64,000 nt of DNA, taken from assembly GCF_029589435.1 (NCBI RefSeq), contig NZ_JARRAG010000002.1:1302001-1366000 (forward strand). The letters are read 5' to 3'. Positions 45,878-54,370 of this stretch are shown one piece after another (positions within the stretch are counted from its first letter, which is position 1; each line of letters starts with the position of its first letter). The notes beneath the pieces were generated by a model, which saw only the letters and a program-made list of their open reading frames with translations, did not search any database and was not told where the DNA came from. A program made the translations under genes and the position numbers. The DNA comes from Paludisphaera mucosa (GTDB lineage: Bacteria > Planctomycetota > Planctomycetia > Isosphaerales > Isosphaeraceae).

Positions 45878-46624
45878 TCAGGCTCCCTTGGAGGAGGCGG
45901 GCGGGCCGGGGGCTCGCTCGGGCTTGTCGAAGGTGGGCGAGCGGAGGAACCCGAAGGCCTGCCGCGCGGCGGCGGAGAGCGGGCGGGCGCCGGCGGCGGC
46001 GTAGCCGCCGACCTGGTCGAGCAGCGCCGGCGGCGAAGCCCAGGGGTCGAGCGCCGAGGTCGGCGAGGCCTCGGCCGCCGGCGCGTCGTCGCCGGCCAGC
46101 GAGGCGTCGAGCATGGCCAGGCCCAGCCGGGCGGCCGGCTCCGAGGCCGTCCGGGCCAGCCGCCACGATGCGGCGCGGGCGTCGGCCACCGCCACGTTCA
46201 GCGAGCGGGGCGCGGGGGCCCCGGCCGCGACCTGGGGTCGGCGCACGTCCCGGGGCGGATCGGATTTCAGCACGAACAGCGCGAGCATCGCGGCCGAGGC
46301 GAGGGCCCAGGCGGCGAGGCCCACCCGCCGCCCTTGCCGTCGCGGCCGGGCCGTCAGGATCTCGGGCTCGGCGGCGGCCCGCAGGATCCGCTCGGCGACC
46401 AGGGGCGAGACCTCGGCCGCCGGCCGGGGCCGCGCGGTCCAGGCCCGCATCGCGACGCGGAGGGCCTCGAACTGGCGGTGGCGGAGCCGGCACGACGGGC
46501 ACGCCTCGGCGTGCTCGCGGAGGCTCGCCTCGCGTTCGAGGCGGATCCCCGGGTCGTCGCGGCGGGCGGCCGACTCGGCGTCGAGCAACTGGTTCCAGAT
46601 CTGGTCGAAATCGCGGCAGTTCAT
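45878..46624 (-). CDS. Membrane zinc-finger anti-sigma factor
   Basis: This 248-residue protein opens MNCRDFDQIWNQLLDAE and has the zinc motif HAEACPSC (His38, Cys42, Cys45). After a helical linker a single membrane helix spans about 102-119 (GLAAWALASAAMLALFVL). An alanine/proline-rich outer part completes it. This layout is that of a membrane-bound ZAS anti-sigma factor: the cytoplasmic head holds the ECF sigma factor and the outer part senses or is cleaved. The sigma gene lies 46 bases upstream on the same strand. Confidence 0.87.
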   Translation of the reverse strand: MNCRDFDQIWNQLLDAESAARRDDPGIRLEREASLREHAEACPSCRLRHRQFEALRVAMRAWTARPRPAAEVSPLVAERILRAAAEPEILTARPRRQGRRVGLAAWALASAAMLALFVLKSDPPRDVRRPQVAAGAPAPRSLNVAVADARAASWRLARTASEPAARLGLAMLDASLAGDDAPAAEASPTSALDPWASPPALLDQVGGYAAAGARPLSAAARQAFGFLRSPTFDKPERAPGPPASSKGA

Positions 46625-46670
46625 GGTCCGTGTCCGGTTCGGGGCGTCGAATTCGGATCCGCCGAATCAC

Positions 46671-47210
46671 TCAGCAATGGACCCCGCGGCTGGCGAGGTG
46701 GGCGGCGAGCTCGCCGCGGGCGCGGTGCAGCCAGGTCTTGACGGTCCCCACCGGCCGATCGACGGCCCGGGCGACCTCCTCGTACGACAGGCCCTGCTCG
46801 TGGAAGAGCGCGAAGACCCGGCGGTAATCGGGGCGGAGCCGGCCCAGGGCCAGCTCCAGTTCGCCGGCCAGGTCGTCGGGGTCGGGCGGCGCGGCGCGGG
46901 CGTCGGTCTGGTCGCCGAACCAGGCGGGCTCGGCCGGCGTGGGCCGTCGGGACCGCGAGGCCAGGGCGGTGCGGCAGCGGTTGGCGGCGATCTCCAGGAG
47001 CCAGGGCCGGATCGGCCGCGTCGCGTCGAAGCCGAAAATCCCCCTCAGCGCCCGGACGAAGGTCTCCTGCATCGCGTCCTCGGCGTCGTGCCGATGGTCG
47101 AGCATCCGGTAACAGAGGCCGAAGACCACCCCCTGGAACCGCGCGATCAGCTCGCGAGGGGCCTGGGGGTCGCCCGTCCGGATCGCCTCGACCAGCAAGC
47201 GGTCGTCCAT
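46671..47210 (-). CDS. ECF RNA polymerase sigma factor
   Basis: This 179-residue ECF sigma factor shows region 2 as CYRMLDHRHDAEDAMQETFV and IRPWLLEIAANRCRTAL. Region 4 is LRPDYRRVFALFHEQGLSYE followed by VARAVDRPVGTVKTWLHRAR. The protein is complete and of usual length. The anti-sigma gene follows after 46 bases. The exported hypothetical gene beyond the repeat element may be a third member of the transcript. Confidence 0.92.
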   Translation of the reverse strand: MDDRLLVEAIRTGDPQAPRELIARFQGVVFGLCYRMLDHRHDAEDAMQETFVRALRGIFGFDATRPIRPWLLEIAANRCRTALASRSRRPTPAEPAWFGDQTDARAAPPDPDDLAGELELALGRLRPDYRRVFALFHEQGLSYEEVARAVDRPVGTVKTWLHRARGELAAHLASRGVHC

Positions 47211-47456
47211 CGTCGATCAGCCCGCCCGGTGCGTCGCCCGTCCGTCCTCCCCCGGGCGTTCGCCGACCACGCGCCGGTCGAGGGGTGTTACCCGGGGGCG
47301 GGGGGCCTCGTTTCAGCGATTCGCCCATTCTCGCCGATTCTTGCCGGGCCGGCGATCGGCGGGCCCGGAAACGCCGGTCGGCGGCGCGTCGGTCCCCAGA
47401 GGGCCGAGGCGCCGCCGACGGTTGCGGGCGGGCGATCGGGGGTCGGTCGGCTCGGC

Positions 47457-47849
47457 TCAGGAGCCCACGGCGGCGCCGAGGTCTTCCAGGTCGAGCAGGG
47501 CCGTCAGCTCCTCGGCCGAAAGCTCGCCGAAGGAGCGCCCCTGCCGTTCCAGGCCGGCGTCGAGCCGCTCGGCGATCTGGGCCAGTTCCGGGAGGTCGAC
47601 CCGGAAGGCCAGCTCGGCGAGGTCGTCGGCGTCGAGGTCCCCGAGCTCGCGCTGCATCGCCTCGAGTTCGAGTTCGATCCGGATCACGGCCTCGCGCATC
47701 GCGTCGTGGGTCTCCTCGGAACCGCCGACGACCAGGCACTGGGCGCTCCGCGTGAGGCGCTGCAGGTCGTCGCCGCCGTCGAGCCCGAATCCGATGATGG
47801 CGGCGCGGAGGCGACGAGGGCGGGCTGTCTCGGGCTGAATCGTGATCAT
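47457..47849 (-). CDS. Hypothetical acidic helical protein
   Basis: This 130-residue protein opens MITIQPETARPRRLRAAIIG and then becomes mostly helical and acidic (AVIRIELELEAMQRELGDLD, DLPELAQIAERLDAGLERQG). It has no signal or membrane segment, and coiled-coil pairing is possible. It stands alone, 246 bases upstream of the ECF gene. The early part could form a small Rossmann-like strand but no family is recognised. Confidence 0.62.
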   Translation of the reverse strand: MITIQPETARPRRLRAAIIGFGLDGGDDLQRLTRSAQCLVVGGSEETHDAMREAVIRIELELEAMQRELGDLDADDLAELAFRVDLPELAQIAERLDAGLERQGRSFGELSAEELTALLDLEDLGAAVGS

Positions 47850-48024
47850 CGCGGAGGGGGCCTTTCGCGTGGGGTCGCCGACGGTGGAGGGATGGCGAAC
47901 GGGGGGCGTTTCCCTCGACCGGCATCGGCCAGGTTCGTCAGGCTTCTTATCGGATCCCCCGCGCCGCTCGAACAGGGTCGGGGTGGAGAATCCCGACCCC
48001 CGTCGGATGCGACCGGCATCGGTC

Positions 48025-48234
48025 TTACGATCCGCCCAGGCATTCCTTCGCGACGTTGCGGGCGACGCGGTAGGCGATCTTGATGGTCAGGCCGCGGCCG
48101 TCGATCTGGTCCTCGGTGAAGGGCCGGCCCTCGCTGGTGTGGAGCCCGGCCAGGGCGATGGTCAGGGGCAGCAAGTCGAGGAACTGACGGTACTTCTGCT
48201 GGAGGTCGGGGGACTGGGGCGTGGGCTCGGGCAC
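48025..48234 (-). CDS. Small hypothetical protein, GTG start
   Basis: This is a 69-residue protein. GTG at 48234 is chosen because AAAGGAG stands 7 bases ahead; the frame to 48339 continues without a better start. It reads VPEPTPQSPDLQQKYRQFLD, then LLPLTIALAGLHTSEGRPFT and KIAYRVARNVAKECLGGS. It is amphipathic helical with no signal peptide. It is divergent from the DEAD-box gene. Function unknown. Confidence 0.65.
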   Translation of the reverse strand: MPEPTPQSPDLQQKYRQFLDLLPLTIALAGLHTSEGRPFTEDQIDGRGLTIKIAYRVARNVAKECLGGS

Positions 48235-48410
48235 GTCGGGTCTCCTTTCGCATGTCGTGGTCGGGGGCGGGCCTCGGGGCGACGCACGCGCCTCGGAGCC
48301 CCGCCCCCGATTGTCCATCGCCGGCCGCGCCCAGGGCAAGCGCCCGGCGACGATTTCCCTCGGACCGGCGGCCCCGGGCGAACCGTCGGAGGGCGAGTTT
48401 CGTCTTGCCT

Positions 48411-48439
48411 TTGACGAGGACGTCGCGATCTGCTAGATT
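48411..48439 (+). promoter_or_regulatory. Sigma-70 type promoter of the DEAD-box helicase gene
   Basis: TTGACG (48411-48416) and TAGATT (48434-48439) are spaced by exactly 17 bases, and TGC before the second box gives an extended -10. Transcription should start near 48446, leaving a leader of about 100 bases before the TTG start at 48550. This is the clearest promoter in the window. The box sequences are seen directly; activity is inference. Confidence 0.65.
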
Positions 48440-48471
48440 CCACCATGGAGAATTGAATCGAAACGGAACGC

Positions 48472-48502
48472 GGGCCGCGGCGAGACAAGCCGCAGGCGGC
48501 CC
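48472..48502 (+). promoter_or_regulatory. Hairpin in the helicase leader
   Basis: GGGCCGC pairs with GCGGCCC, and within it GGC pairs with GCC around GAGACAA, leaving a small bulge. It lies in the transcribed leader between the promoter and the GGAGG ribosome site. Cold-induced helicase genes often have structured leaders, so a temperature- or helicase-responsive control is possible but untested. Confidence 0.4.
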
Positions 48503-48549
48503 TCACACTTCATCCCAAATCGCAATCGCAGAGTTTTTCGGAGGATTTT

Positions 48550-49776
48550 TTGATTCGCCCAGTTCAGGAGGATCCCGCCTCGGGCTTCCGCTCGATGGCC
48601 TTGAGCCCGAGCATGCTCAAAGCCCTGGCCCTCGCCAGGTATCACACCCCCTCGCCGATCCAGGCCGAGTTCATCCCCAAGGCCCTCGACGGCCTCGACG
48701 TCCTGGGACAGGCCAAGACCGGCACCGGCAAGACCGCCGCCTTCGGCATCCCCCTCATCGAGATGCTCGAAGCCCGGGGACGGGGGCCGCAGGCCATCAT
48801 CTTGGCTCCGACCCGCGAGCTCACCCAGCAGATCGTCGTCGAGATCAAGAAGCTGGCGCAGAACCGCGCCGACGTCGCGATCTGCGGGCTCTACGGCGGC
48901 GAGCCCATCGACCGCCAGATCCGCGCGCTCAGCCAGGGGATCGACATCGCCGTCGGCACGCCCGGCCGCGTCCTCGACCACATCGAGCGCCACACGCTGT
49001 ACCTCGGGGACATCTTCCACGTCGTCCTCGACGAGGCCGACCGCATGCTCGACATCGGGTTCCGGCCCGACATCGAACGCATCCTGCGGAAGGTCCCCAC
49101 GCCCCACCAGACGATGCTGCTCTCGGCGACCATCAGCCCCGAGATCCGCACGCTCAGCCACCGCTACATGCACGAGCCCGTCGAGCTGAACCTGTCGACG
49201 GACGAGCCCTCGGTCGAGACGATCCAGCAGTTCTACATCTCGGTCAACCACGACCGCAAGATGGAGCTGCTCGTGCACCTGCTGCGGCGCGACAAGCCCC
49301 GGCAGTGCATCGTCTTCACCCGCACCAAGCGGGGCGCCGACCGGCTGGCCGAGCGGCTGCGGCGGACGGTCCCGGGCGTCGCGGCCATCCACGGCGACCT
49401 CGCCCAGACGGCCCGCGACCGCGTCATGGCCGGTTTCCGCGCCGGGTCGATCCCGATCCTGGTGGCGACCGACGTCGTCGGCCGCGGCATCGACGTCGCC
49501 GGCATCAGCCACGTCGTCAACTACGACATCCCCGACGACCCCGAAAATTACGTCCACCGCATCGGCCGCACCGGCCGCATGGGCAAGGACGGGATCGCCT
49601 ACCTGTTCGTCGGCCCCGATCAGGGCGAGCCCCTGACCGAGATCGAGACCCTGATCAACAAGGTCATCCCGGTCCACCACGTCGAGGGCTTCGAGGTCGT
49701 CCGGCAGTCCGCCACCGCCCCCAAGGCCCGCGAGCTGTTCAACACCGTCACCAAGCGTTCGTTCGCCTCCCGCTGA
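48550..49776 (+). CDS. DEAD-box ATP-dependent RNA helicase
   Basis: This 408-residue helicase is complete through both RecA-like domains. Landmarks are the Q motif (TPSPIQAEF), Walker A AKTGTGKT (55-62), PTRELTQQ, TPGR, the DEAD box in VVLDEADRMLDIGF (about 161-164), the SAT motif in LLSATIS, ATDVVGRGIDVAG and HRIGRTGRMG. There is no long basic tail, so it is of the short RhlE type. It unwinds RNA duplexes, probably in ribosome assembly or RNA decay. The start is TTG with GGAGG 7 bases ahead; no ATG fits the Q-motif spacing. Its end overlaps the convergent batD gene by 29 bases. Confidence 0.95.
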   Translation: MIRPVQEDPASGFRSMALSPSMLKALALARYHTPSPIQAEFIPKALDGLDVLGQAKTGTGKTAAFGIPLIEMLEARGRGPQAIILAPTRELTQQIVVEIKKLAQNRADVAICGLYGGEPIDRQIRALSQGIDIAVGTPGRVLDHIERHTLYLGDIFHVVLDEADRMLDIGFRPDIERILRKVPTPHQTMLLSATISPEIRTLSHRYMHEPVELNLSTDEPSVETIQQFYISVNHDRKMELLVHLLRRDKPRQCIVFTRTKRGADRLAERLRRTVPGVAAIHGDLAQTARDRVMAGFRAGSIPILVATDVVGRGIDVAGISHVVNYDIPDDPENYVHRIGRTGRMGKDGIAYLFVGPDQGEPLTEIETLINKVIPVHHVEGFEVVRQSATAPKARELFNTVTKRSFASR

Positions 49777-51055
49777 CCCGCCACCCCCGACCCCGACCGC
49801 CGCCGCGCCCGAGGGCTTCGAACAGCTCCTGGGCGTCTCTCCTCAGGCGGTCCGACTCGTCCCGACCGCCGTCCGGCCCCCGGGCGGCGAACAGGACCCG
49901 ATCGCATCGCGCGGCGAGGCCCGCCGCGCGGCGACCCAGCTCGTCCGAGCCGCTCGCCCCCGCCACCGCCGCGCCGGCCTCCTCGGGCGTCAACGCGCCC
50001 GGCGGGCGTCCGACCCCCAGTCGGGCGTACTCGATCAGCGCGTCGATCGCCGCCTGCGCCGGGTCGTCGCCCGAGCCGTCGCTCTTATGAAACCGCCGCG
50101 CGGCCTCGCCCGCGTATCGCCGCGCGCCGCGTCCGCCGACGAGCCGACGACGCAGCCACTTCGCAACTCGGCGTCGGAAGGCGACGAGCCCCAGCACGGC
50201 GAGGACCCCGACGATGAGCCCCACGACCGCGGCCAGCCTCCAGGGCGAAATCCCGGGCGAGGGCGGGTGGTAATCGAGCCCGCCGGCGTCGAACGCGGGG
50301 ACGGCGACGACCTTGAGCGGCACGCCGTTGGTCGCCCGGGTGATGTAGCGGCCGATCCGGGGGTCGAACGCCGCGATCGAGACCGGCGGCAGCACGACCT
50401 CGCCCGGCTTCATGGGCCGGACCCGGTAGACGAAGGCCCGCTCGGGGGGCTCGTCGGTCGTCTCGTCGGGCCGATCCTCGACCCGGGGCTCGACCGCCAG
50501 CGCGCGGAGCCGATCGAGGCCCGGCCGGGTCGTCATGCCCCACGCGCCGGGGCCTTCGATCCGGATCCGGTACGTCACCTCCTGCCCGACGCGCGCCTGG
50601 GCGGGCTCGACCTCGGCCCAGGCGTCGAAGTCGCCGACGCCGCCGAGGAATCCCGGCGGCCGGCCCGCGACGGGCGGATTCTCGGCCGTGAGCCGCAGCG
50701 GCGCCGACCGGCCCGACCGCTCATCGAGCCGCGCCGCGACCGGCGGCACGTCGAGCCGGCCGGGCGCGGTCGCGACCAGGCGGAGCCGCGTCGAGAAGAC
50801 GTTGTCGCTGGCGACGGTCTCCCCGATCGCGCTCATCCCCATCGGCCGGAACGACTCCTCCACGGGCCACATCCGCGCGTCCCTGAGCGTCGGCAACTCC
50901 AGCTTCGGCCGCCGATCCCGCGCCGGGACGTCCACGAACACGTCCACCCCCTGCCCCACCAGCACCCGCACCCCCCGCGTCCGCATCCGGACCGTCAGGT
51001 CCTCGGCCTGCGCGATCTTCGAAAACAGGAAAAGCGTAATCGCGATCCGGATCAT
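49748..51055 (-). CDS. batD: BatD-like protein
   Basis: This 435-residue protein has a signal peptide (IRIAITLFLFSKIAQAEDL), then BatD-type beta-rich repeats. Landmarks are RGVRVLVGQGVDVFVDVPAR, AWAEVEPAQARVGQEVTYRI and FVYRVRPMKPGEVVLPPVSI. One membrane helix (LAAVVGLIVGVLAVLGLVAF) and a helical cytoplasmic tail follow. BatD proteins (oxygen tolerance family) work with BatA/B/C at the membrane; their molecular task is unresolved. It is the last of three bat genes on this strand, separated from the BatB-BatC fusion by a repeat element. The ATG at 51055 starts the signal. Confidence 0.82.
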   Translation of the reverse strand: MIRIAITLFLFSKIAQAEDLTVRMRTRGVRVLVGQGVDVFVDVPARDRRPKLELPTLRDARMWPVEESFRPMGMSAIGETVASDNVFSTRLRLVATAPGRLDVPPVAARLDERSGRSAPLRLTAENPPVAGRPPGFLGGVGDFDAWAEVEPAQARVGQEVTYRIRIEGPGAWGMTTRPGLDRLRALAVEPRVEDRPDETTDEPPERAFVYRVRPMKPGEVVLPPVSIAAFDPRIGRYITRATNGVPLKVVAVPAFDAGGLDYHPPSPGISPWRLAAVVGLIVGVLAVLGLVAFRRRVAKWLRRRLVGGRGARRYAGEAARRFHKSDGSGDDPAQAAIDALIEYARLGVGRPPGALTPEEAGAAVAGASGSDELGRRAAGLAARCDRVLFAARGPDGGRDESDRLRRDAQELFEALGRGGGRGRGWRVSGRRTNAW

Positions 51056-51109
51056 CTTCTTCCCGGATGGTGCTCCGTCGAAGACGCCCGAGCGGGCGTG
51101 GCGAAACCT

Positions 51110-51308
51110 CTTTCTCCCCTCCGTGGGAGAAGGTGGCCCGGAGGGCCGGATGAGGGGCTCGTCATCCGACGCCGGGCTGTTCGCATCGCGGGCTCTGGCG
51201 GCCTCGCGGTCCGAGGATGCGGCGGGTCGCTGGGGCGGCGGCGATGGGACGATCATGGTCCCCCTCAACCGGCCCTCCGGGCCACCTTCCCCCACCAGGG
51301 GAGAAGGG
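51110..51308. repeat. Two-armed inverted-repeat element, copy 3
   Basis: The left arm CTTTCTCCCCTCCGTGGGAG runs on to GGTGGCCCGGAGGGCCGGAT, and the right arm CCCCTCAACCGGCCCTCCGG runs on to CCACCAGGGGAGAAGG. About 100 bases lie between the arms and share GGGGCTCGTCAT and GACGCCGG with copy 1. The outer flank GGTGCTCCGTCGA is close to the reverse complement of the outer flank of copy 1 (TCGACAGAGCACC), so the family unit may be longer than the arms. It stands between batD and the BatB-BatC fusion gene. Confidence 0.85.
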
Positions 51309-51341
51309 ATCGAGATATCCATGGATCGTTCCGTCATCGCC

Positions 51342-53117
51342 TCACCAGTCCTTGCCCTCGGCGCGGGGGGCGTCGGGCGGGGGTTCGTCGGGGAGGCGTC
51401 GGCGGCGAGCGTCGCGGATCTGTTCGAGGGCGTCGTCGAGGCGGGCGTCGGGGGATCCGCCGGGCGGGCTGGGGTCGTCGCCGCCGGCCCCGCCGCGCTT
51501 GCGGGGGCTGGGGCGGTCGGTCTCGCGGCCGCCGGACGGGTCGGCGTCGCCGGAGCGGCCCTCGGGGTCGTCGCCGGGGCCGTCGTCCGGTTTGGCCTCG
51601 CCGCCTCGGGGCGTCCCGTCGGGCGTGTCCTTGCGGTCGGATGGGTCGTCGGGGGCCGGCTCGTCCTGGCGGGAGATCGCCTCCTGGAGCTGTTCGAGGG
51701 CGAAGCGGCGATTGATCGCGGCGTCGCTCCGCACGGCGTCGAGGGCCTCGCCCGGGGCGGTCGACGCCAGGCACGCATCGTAGTGCCGGACCGCGTTGGG
51801 CAGGTCGCCGAGGCCGATCGCGGCGTTGCCCAGGGCGTAGTCGATCTTGGTCCGGAGCGCGGCGTCGGCGCGAACGCGGGCTTCCTGATAGCGCGCGACC
51901 GCCTCGGCGTGACGATCCATCTGGTAGAGCGTCGCGGCGACGTCGTAGGCGGGGACGGCCCGGTCGGGAGCCCTCGCGGCGGCGGCCTCGAACGCCGCAA
52001 GCGCCTCGGCGAACCGGCCGGCGTCGTAGGCGGTGCGGCCCCGCGCGACGGCCGCGGCTGCCGTCTCGGGCGCGGGATCGGCTCCGACCTGGGTCAAGGC
52101 GAGCCCGAGTATGACGGACCTCGCGGCGTTTCGTGGGAATCGTCGCGGCCGGCGCACGCGGTCGCCCGGGCGGCAGGCGGCGATCAGGAAGCCGAGCGAC
52201 GCGGCCAGGAAGAGCGGGAACCGCTCGGGTCGATCCGCGGCCTTCGACGCGCGGCGGCGGGCGAGGGCCACCGGCGCGATCCGCTCGCGGTACAGCAGCC
52301 CCAGGTCGGCCGTCGCCAGCCCGAGCTTGAGCACGGCCCCCCCGCTCCGCTCGGCGATGGCGTCGAGCGCGGCGTCGTTCCGCCTCGAGACCACCGGCTC
52401 GCCCCGGTAGGTCAGGGGCTGATCGGGCGTCCCCGAGGGGACCGGGTTGCCGTCCTCCGCGTCTCCCAGGGCGATCGCGTGGACGACCACCCCGCGCGCG
52501 ATCGCCCGCTCCAGGGCCTCCTCCCAGCGGCCCTCGTGGTCCTCGCCGTCGGTGAAGACGACGACGGTCCGGCCCTCTTCGGACTCGGTCGGGTCGAAGG
52601 CCTCGACCGCCGCGTCGAGCGCCGCGGCCAGGTCGGTCCCGCCGGGCTTGACGTCGCCGGGGCGGAGGCGGTCCATCGCATCGACGACCGCCCCCATGTT
52701 CTGGGTGAGCGGGCAGCGCAGGACGCCGCGGCCGGCGAAGGCGACGACCCCCGCGCGGTCGGCGGGCTCGCGCGCCAGGACGTCGACCAGGCTCCGCGCG
52801 GTCTCGACGGCCAGGCCCAGGCGGTTGGGCGTGGCGTCCTCGGCGGCCATGCTGCGGCTGACGTCGAACGCCAGGATCACGTCCTGGCCCGGGCCGATCG
52901 GCTCGTCGGGCGCGAAGCCGATCCTCGGCCGCGCCAGCGCCAGCACGGCGAAGGTCAGGGCGATCAGGATCCCGACCGACCGGTCCCGCGGCGGGGCCCC
53001 CCACTGGCCGAGGACCTTCCATCCCCGGGCGCGCAGCCGGGCGGCCCGCCAGGCCCAGAGGATGAGCGGCGGCAGGCCGAGCAGGAGCCAGAGGCGTTGC
53101 GGGTTCTCGAAGTCCAT
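51342..53117 (-). CDS. BatB-BatC fusion (VWA membrane protein with TPR tail)
   Basis: This is a 591-residue protein. Residues 1-330 are BatB-like: an amino-terminal helix near 8-24, a second near 48-62, then a von Willebrand A domain with metal site FDVSRSM (Asp85), GGTDLAAALDAAVEAFD and VVVFTDGEDHEG, closed by a third helix. Residues of about 345-480 are TPR-like (ARGRTAYDAGRFAEALAAFE; YALGNAAIGLGDLPNAVRHY), as in BatC. A proline/glycine/aspartate-rich tail ends it. In most genomes BatB and BatC are separate, so this is a fusion. The BatA gene lies 18 bases upstream on the same strand. Confidence 0.87.
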   Translation of the reverse strand: MDFENPQRLWLLLGLPPLILWAWRAARLRARGWKVLGQWGAPPRDRSVGILIALTFAVLALARPRIGFAPDEPIGPGQDVILAFDVSRSMAAEDATPNRLGLAVETARSLVDVLAREPADRAGVVAFAGRGVLRCPLTQNMGAVVDAMDRLRPGDVKPGGTDLAAALDAAVEAFDPTESEEGRTVVVFTDGEDHEGRWEEALERAIARGVVVHAIALGDAEDGNPVPSGTPDQPLTYRGEPVVSRRNDAALDAIAERSGGAVLKLGLATADLGLLYRERIAPVALARRRASKAADRPERFPLFLAASLGFLIAACRPGDRVRRPRRFPRNAARSVILGLALTQVGADPAPETAAAAVARGRTAYDAGRFAEALAAFEAAAARAPDRAVPAYDVAATLYQMDRHAEAVARYQEARVRADAALRTKIDYALGNAAIGLGDLPNAVRHYDACLASTAPGEALDAVRSDAAINRRFALEQLQEAISRQDEPAPDDPSDRKDTPDGTPRGGEAKPDDGPGDDPEGRSGDADPSGGRETDRPSPRKRGGAGGDDPSPPGGSPDARLDDALEQIRDARRRRLPDEPPPDAPRAEGKDW

Positions 53118-53135
53118 CGGGTCGGCCTCGTCGCG

Positions 53136-54140
53136 TCAGGGGAGGCGTCGCAGTCGGCCGCAGGTCAGGAGGCGGTCGAGGGTCAGGAGGCCCACCGCGG
53201 CGGCGGCCCAGGGCGCGAACCGCTCGTCGTACCGGGTGCGGACCTCGTCGCGGATCCGGCTCTTTTCCAGCGAATCGATCGTGCGGAAGACGGCGTCCAG
53301 GGCGTCGGCGTCGTTGGCGCGGAACGACCGGCCGCCGGTCGTCGCCGCGAGCCGTTCGAGCAGCTCGACGTTCGGGCCCTCGCGCTCGGCGAGTACCGGG
53401 CGGCCCGCCTTGTCGAGGCCGTGGACGACGCCCCCCTCGCGGCCTACGGCGATCGTATGCAGCGTCACGCCGAGGTCGCGGGCCAGCGCGGCGGCGCGGT
53501 CGGGATTCAAAGGGTTCGGGACGGCGGGCGCGTCGTTGCCGTCGGTCAGGAGGATGAGCACCTTCTTCGCCGGCGCCGCGCGGCGGAGGGCTTCGAGCGA
53601 CCAGGCCAGCGCGTCGCCGATGTTCGTGCCGTCGTCCCCCGGCCGGGCCGGCCGCACGGCCGCGGCGGCCTCCAGCAGGAAGCGGTGGTCGAGGGTCGGC
53701 GGGCAGGCGAGGTCGGGGTAGTTCGCGAACGCCGTCAGCCCGATCAGGTCGTCGCGGCGACCCGCCACGAACCGCGCGAAGGTCTCGCGAGCGGCCTCCA
53801 GCCGGCTGATCCGCCGCGAGTCGAGGTCGGCCGGGAAGTCGACCGTGCTCATGCTCGAGGATTGATCCATCGCGACCATGATCGCCACGCCTTGCGACGC
53901 GATCCGCACCACGCCGCCGATCGCCTGCGGCCTCGCCAACGCCACGGCCGTCGCGGCGATCGCCAGCCCCTGCAAGGCCGCCGGCAGCCACGCGACCCAA
54001 ACCCAGGGCGACGCCCCCGCCCCGCCGCCGCCGAACGGGGCCAGGCTCGGCCAGGCCGTCCGCCCCCGCAGCCGCTCGCGCACCAGCGGCAGGGCCGCGA
54101 AGGCCAGCAGGATCAGCCAGAAGGGCTGGGCGAGTCGCAT
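53136..54140 (-). CDS. batA: BatA-like VWA-domain membrane protein
   Basis: This 334-residue protein has an amino-terminal helix pair (PFWLILLAFAALPLV; AALQGLAIAATAVALARP). The von Willebrand A domain has a complete metal site: MDQSSSM (Asp92, Ser94, Ser96), DDGTNIGDALAWSLEAL and ILLTDGNDAPA. A third helix near the carboxyl end anchors it. BatA forms a membrane complex with BatB. Normally a MoxR ATPase and a DUF58 gene precede it; here the space upstream holds a repeat element and then purK, so those partners must be elsewhere or absent. Confidence 0.88.
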   Translation of the reverse strand: MRLAQPFWLILLAFAALPLVRERLRGRTAWPSLAPFGGGGAGASPWVWVAWLPAALQGLAIAATAVALARPQAIGGVVRIASQGVAIMVAMDQSSSMSTVDFPADLDSRRISRLEAARETFARFVAGRRDDLIGLTAFANYPDLACPPTLDHRFLLEAAAAVRPARPGDDGTNIGDALAWSLEALRRAAPAKKVLILLTDGNDAPAVPNPLNPDRAAALARDLGVTLHTIAVGREGGVVHGLDKAGRPVLAEREGPNVELLERLAATTGGRSFRANDADALDAVFRTIDSLEKSRIRDEVRTRYDERFAPWAAAAVGLLTLDRLLTCGRLRRLP

Positions 54141-54189
54141 GCGGTGCCTCGCAAATCAGGTGCGGGTCGAAGTGCGTTCGACTCAAGGG

Positions 54190-54332
54190 CCCTTCTCCCC
54201 CCCGGAGAAGGTGGCCCGGAGGGCCGGATGAGGGTCATGGGATTTCGGGGGCGCCCTCGCGAACCAAGCTCCTCGCGAACTCCGACGACCCTCATCCGCC
54301 GCTGCGCGGCACCTTCTCCCGGCGGGAGAAGG
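54190..54332. repeat. Two-armed inverted-repeat element, copy 4 (shortened and diverged)
   Basis: The left arm CCCTTCTCCCCCCCGGAGAA runs on to GGTGGCCCGGAGGGCCGGAT, and the right arm CCCTCATCCGCCGCTGCGCG runs on to CACCTTCTCCCGGCGGGAG. The right arm has a changed inner hairpin (GCCGCTGCGCGGC), so it is a variant arm type. Only about 55 bases lie between the arms. It separates batA from purK. Confidence 0.8.
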
Positions 54333-54370
54333 ATGATCGATTCGAGCCGTCGCCTACAGATCTTCGCCCA

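Noticed and set aside
51342-53117. The fusion gene considered as two genes (BatB and BatC) joined by a sequence error
   Set aside because: The frame is continuous through a natural helix and linker, with no run of identical bases at the junction, so a true fusion is more likely.
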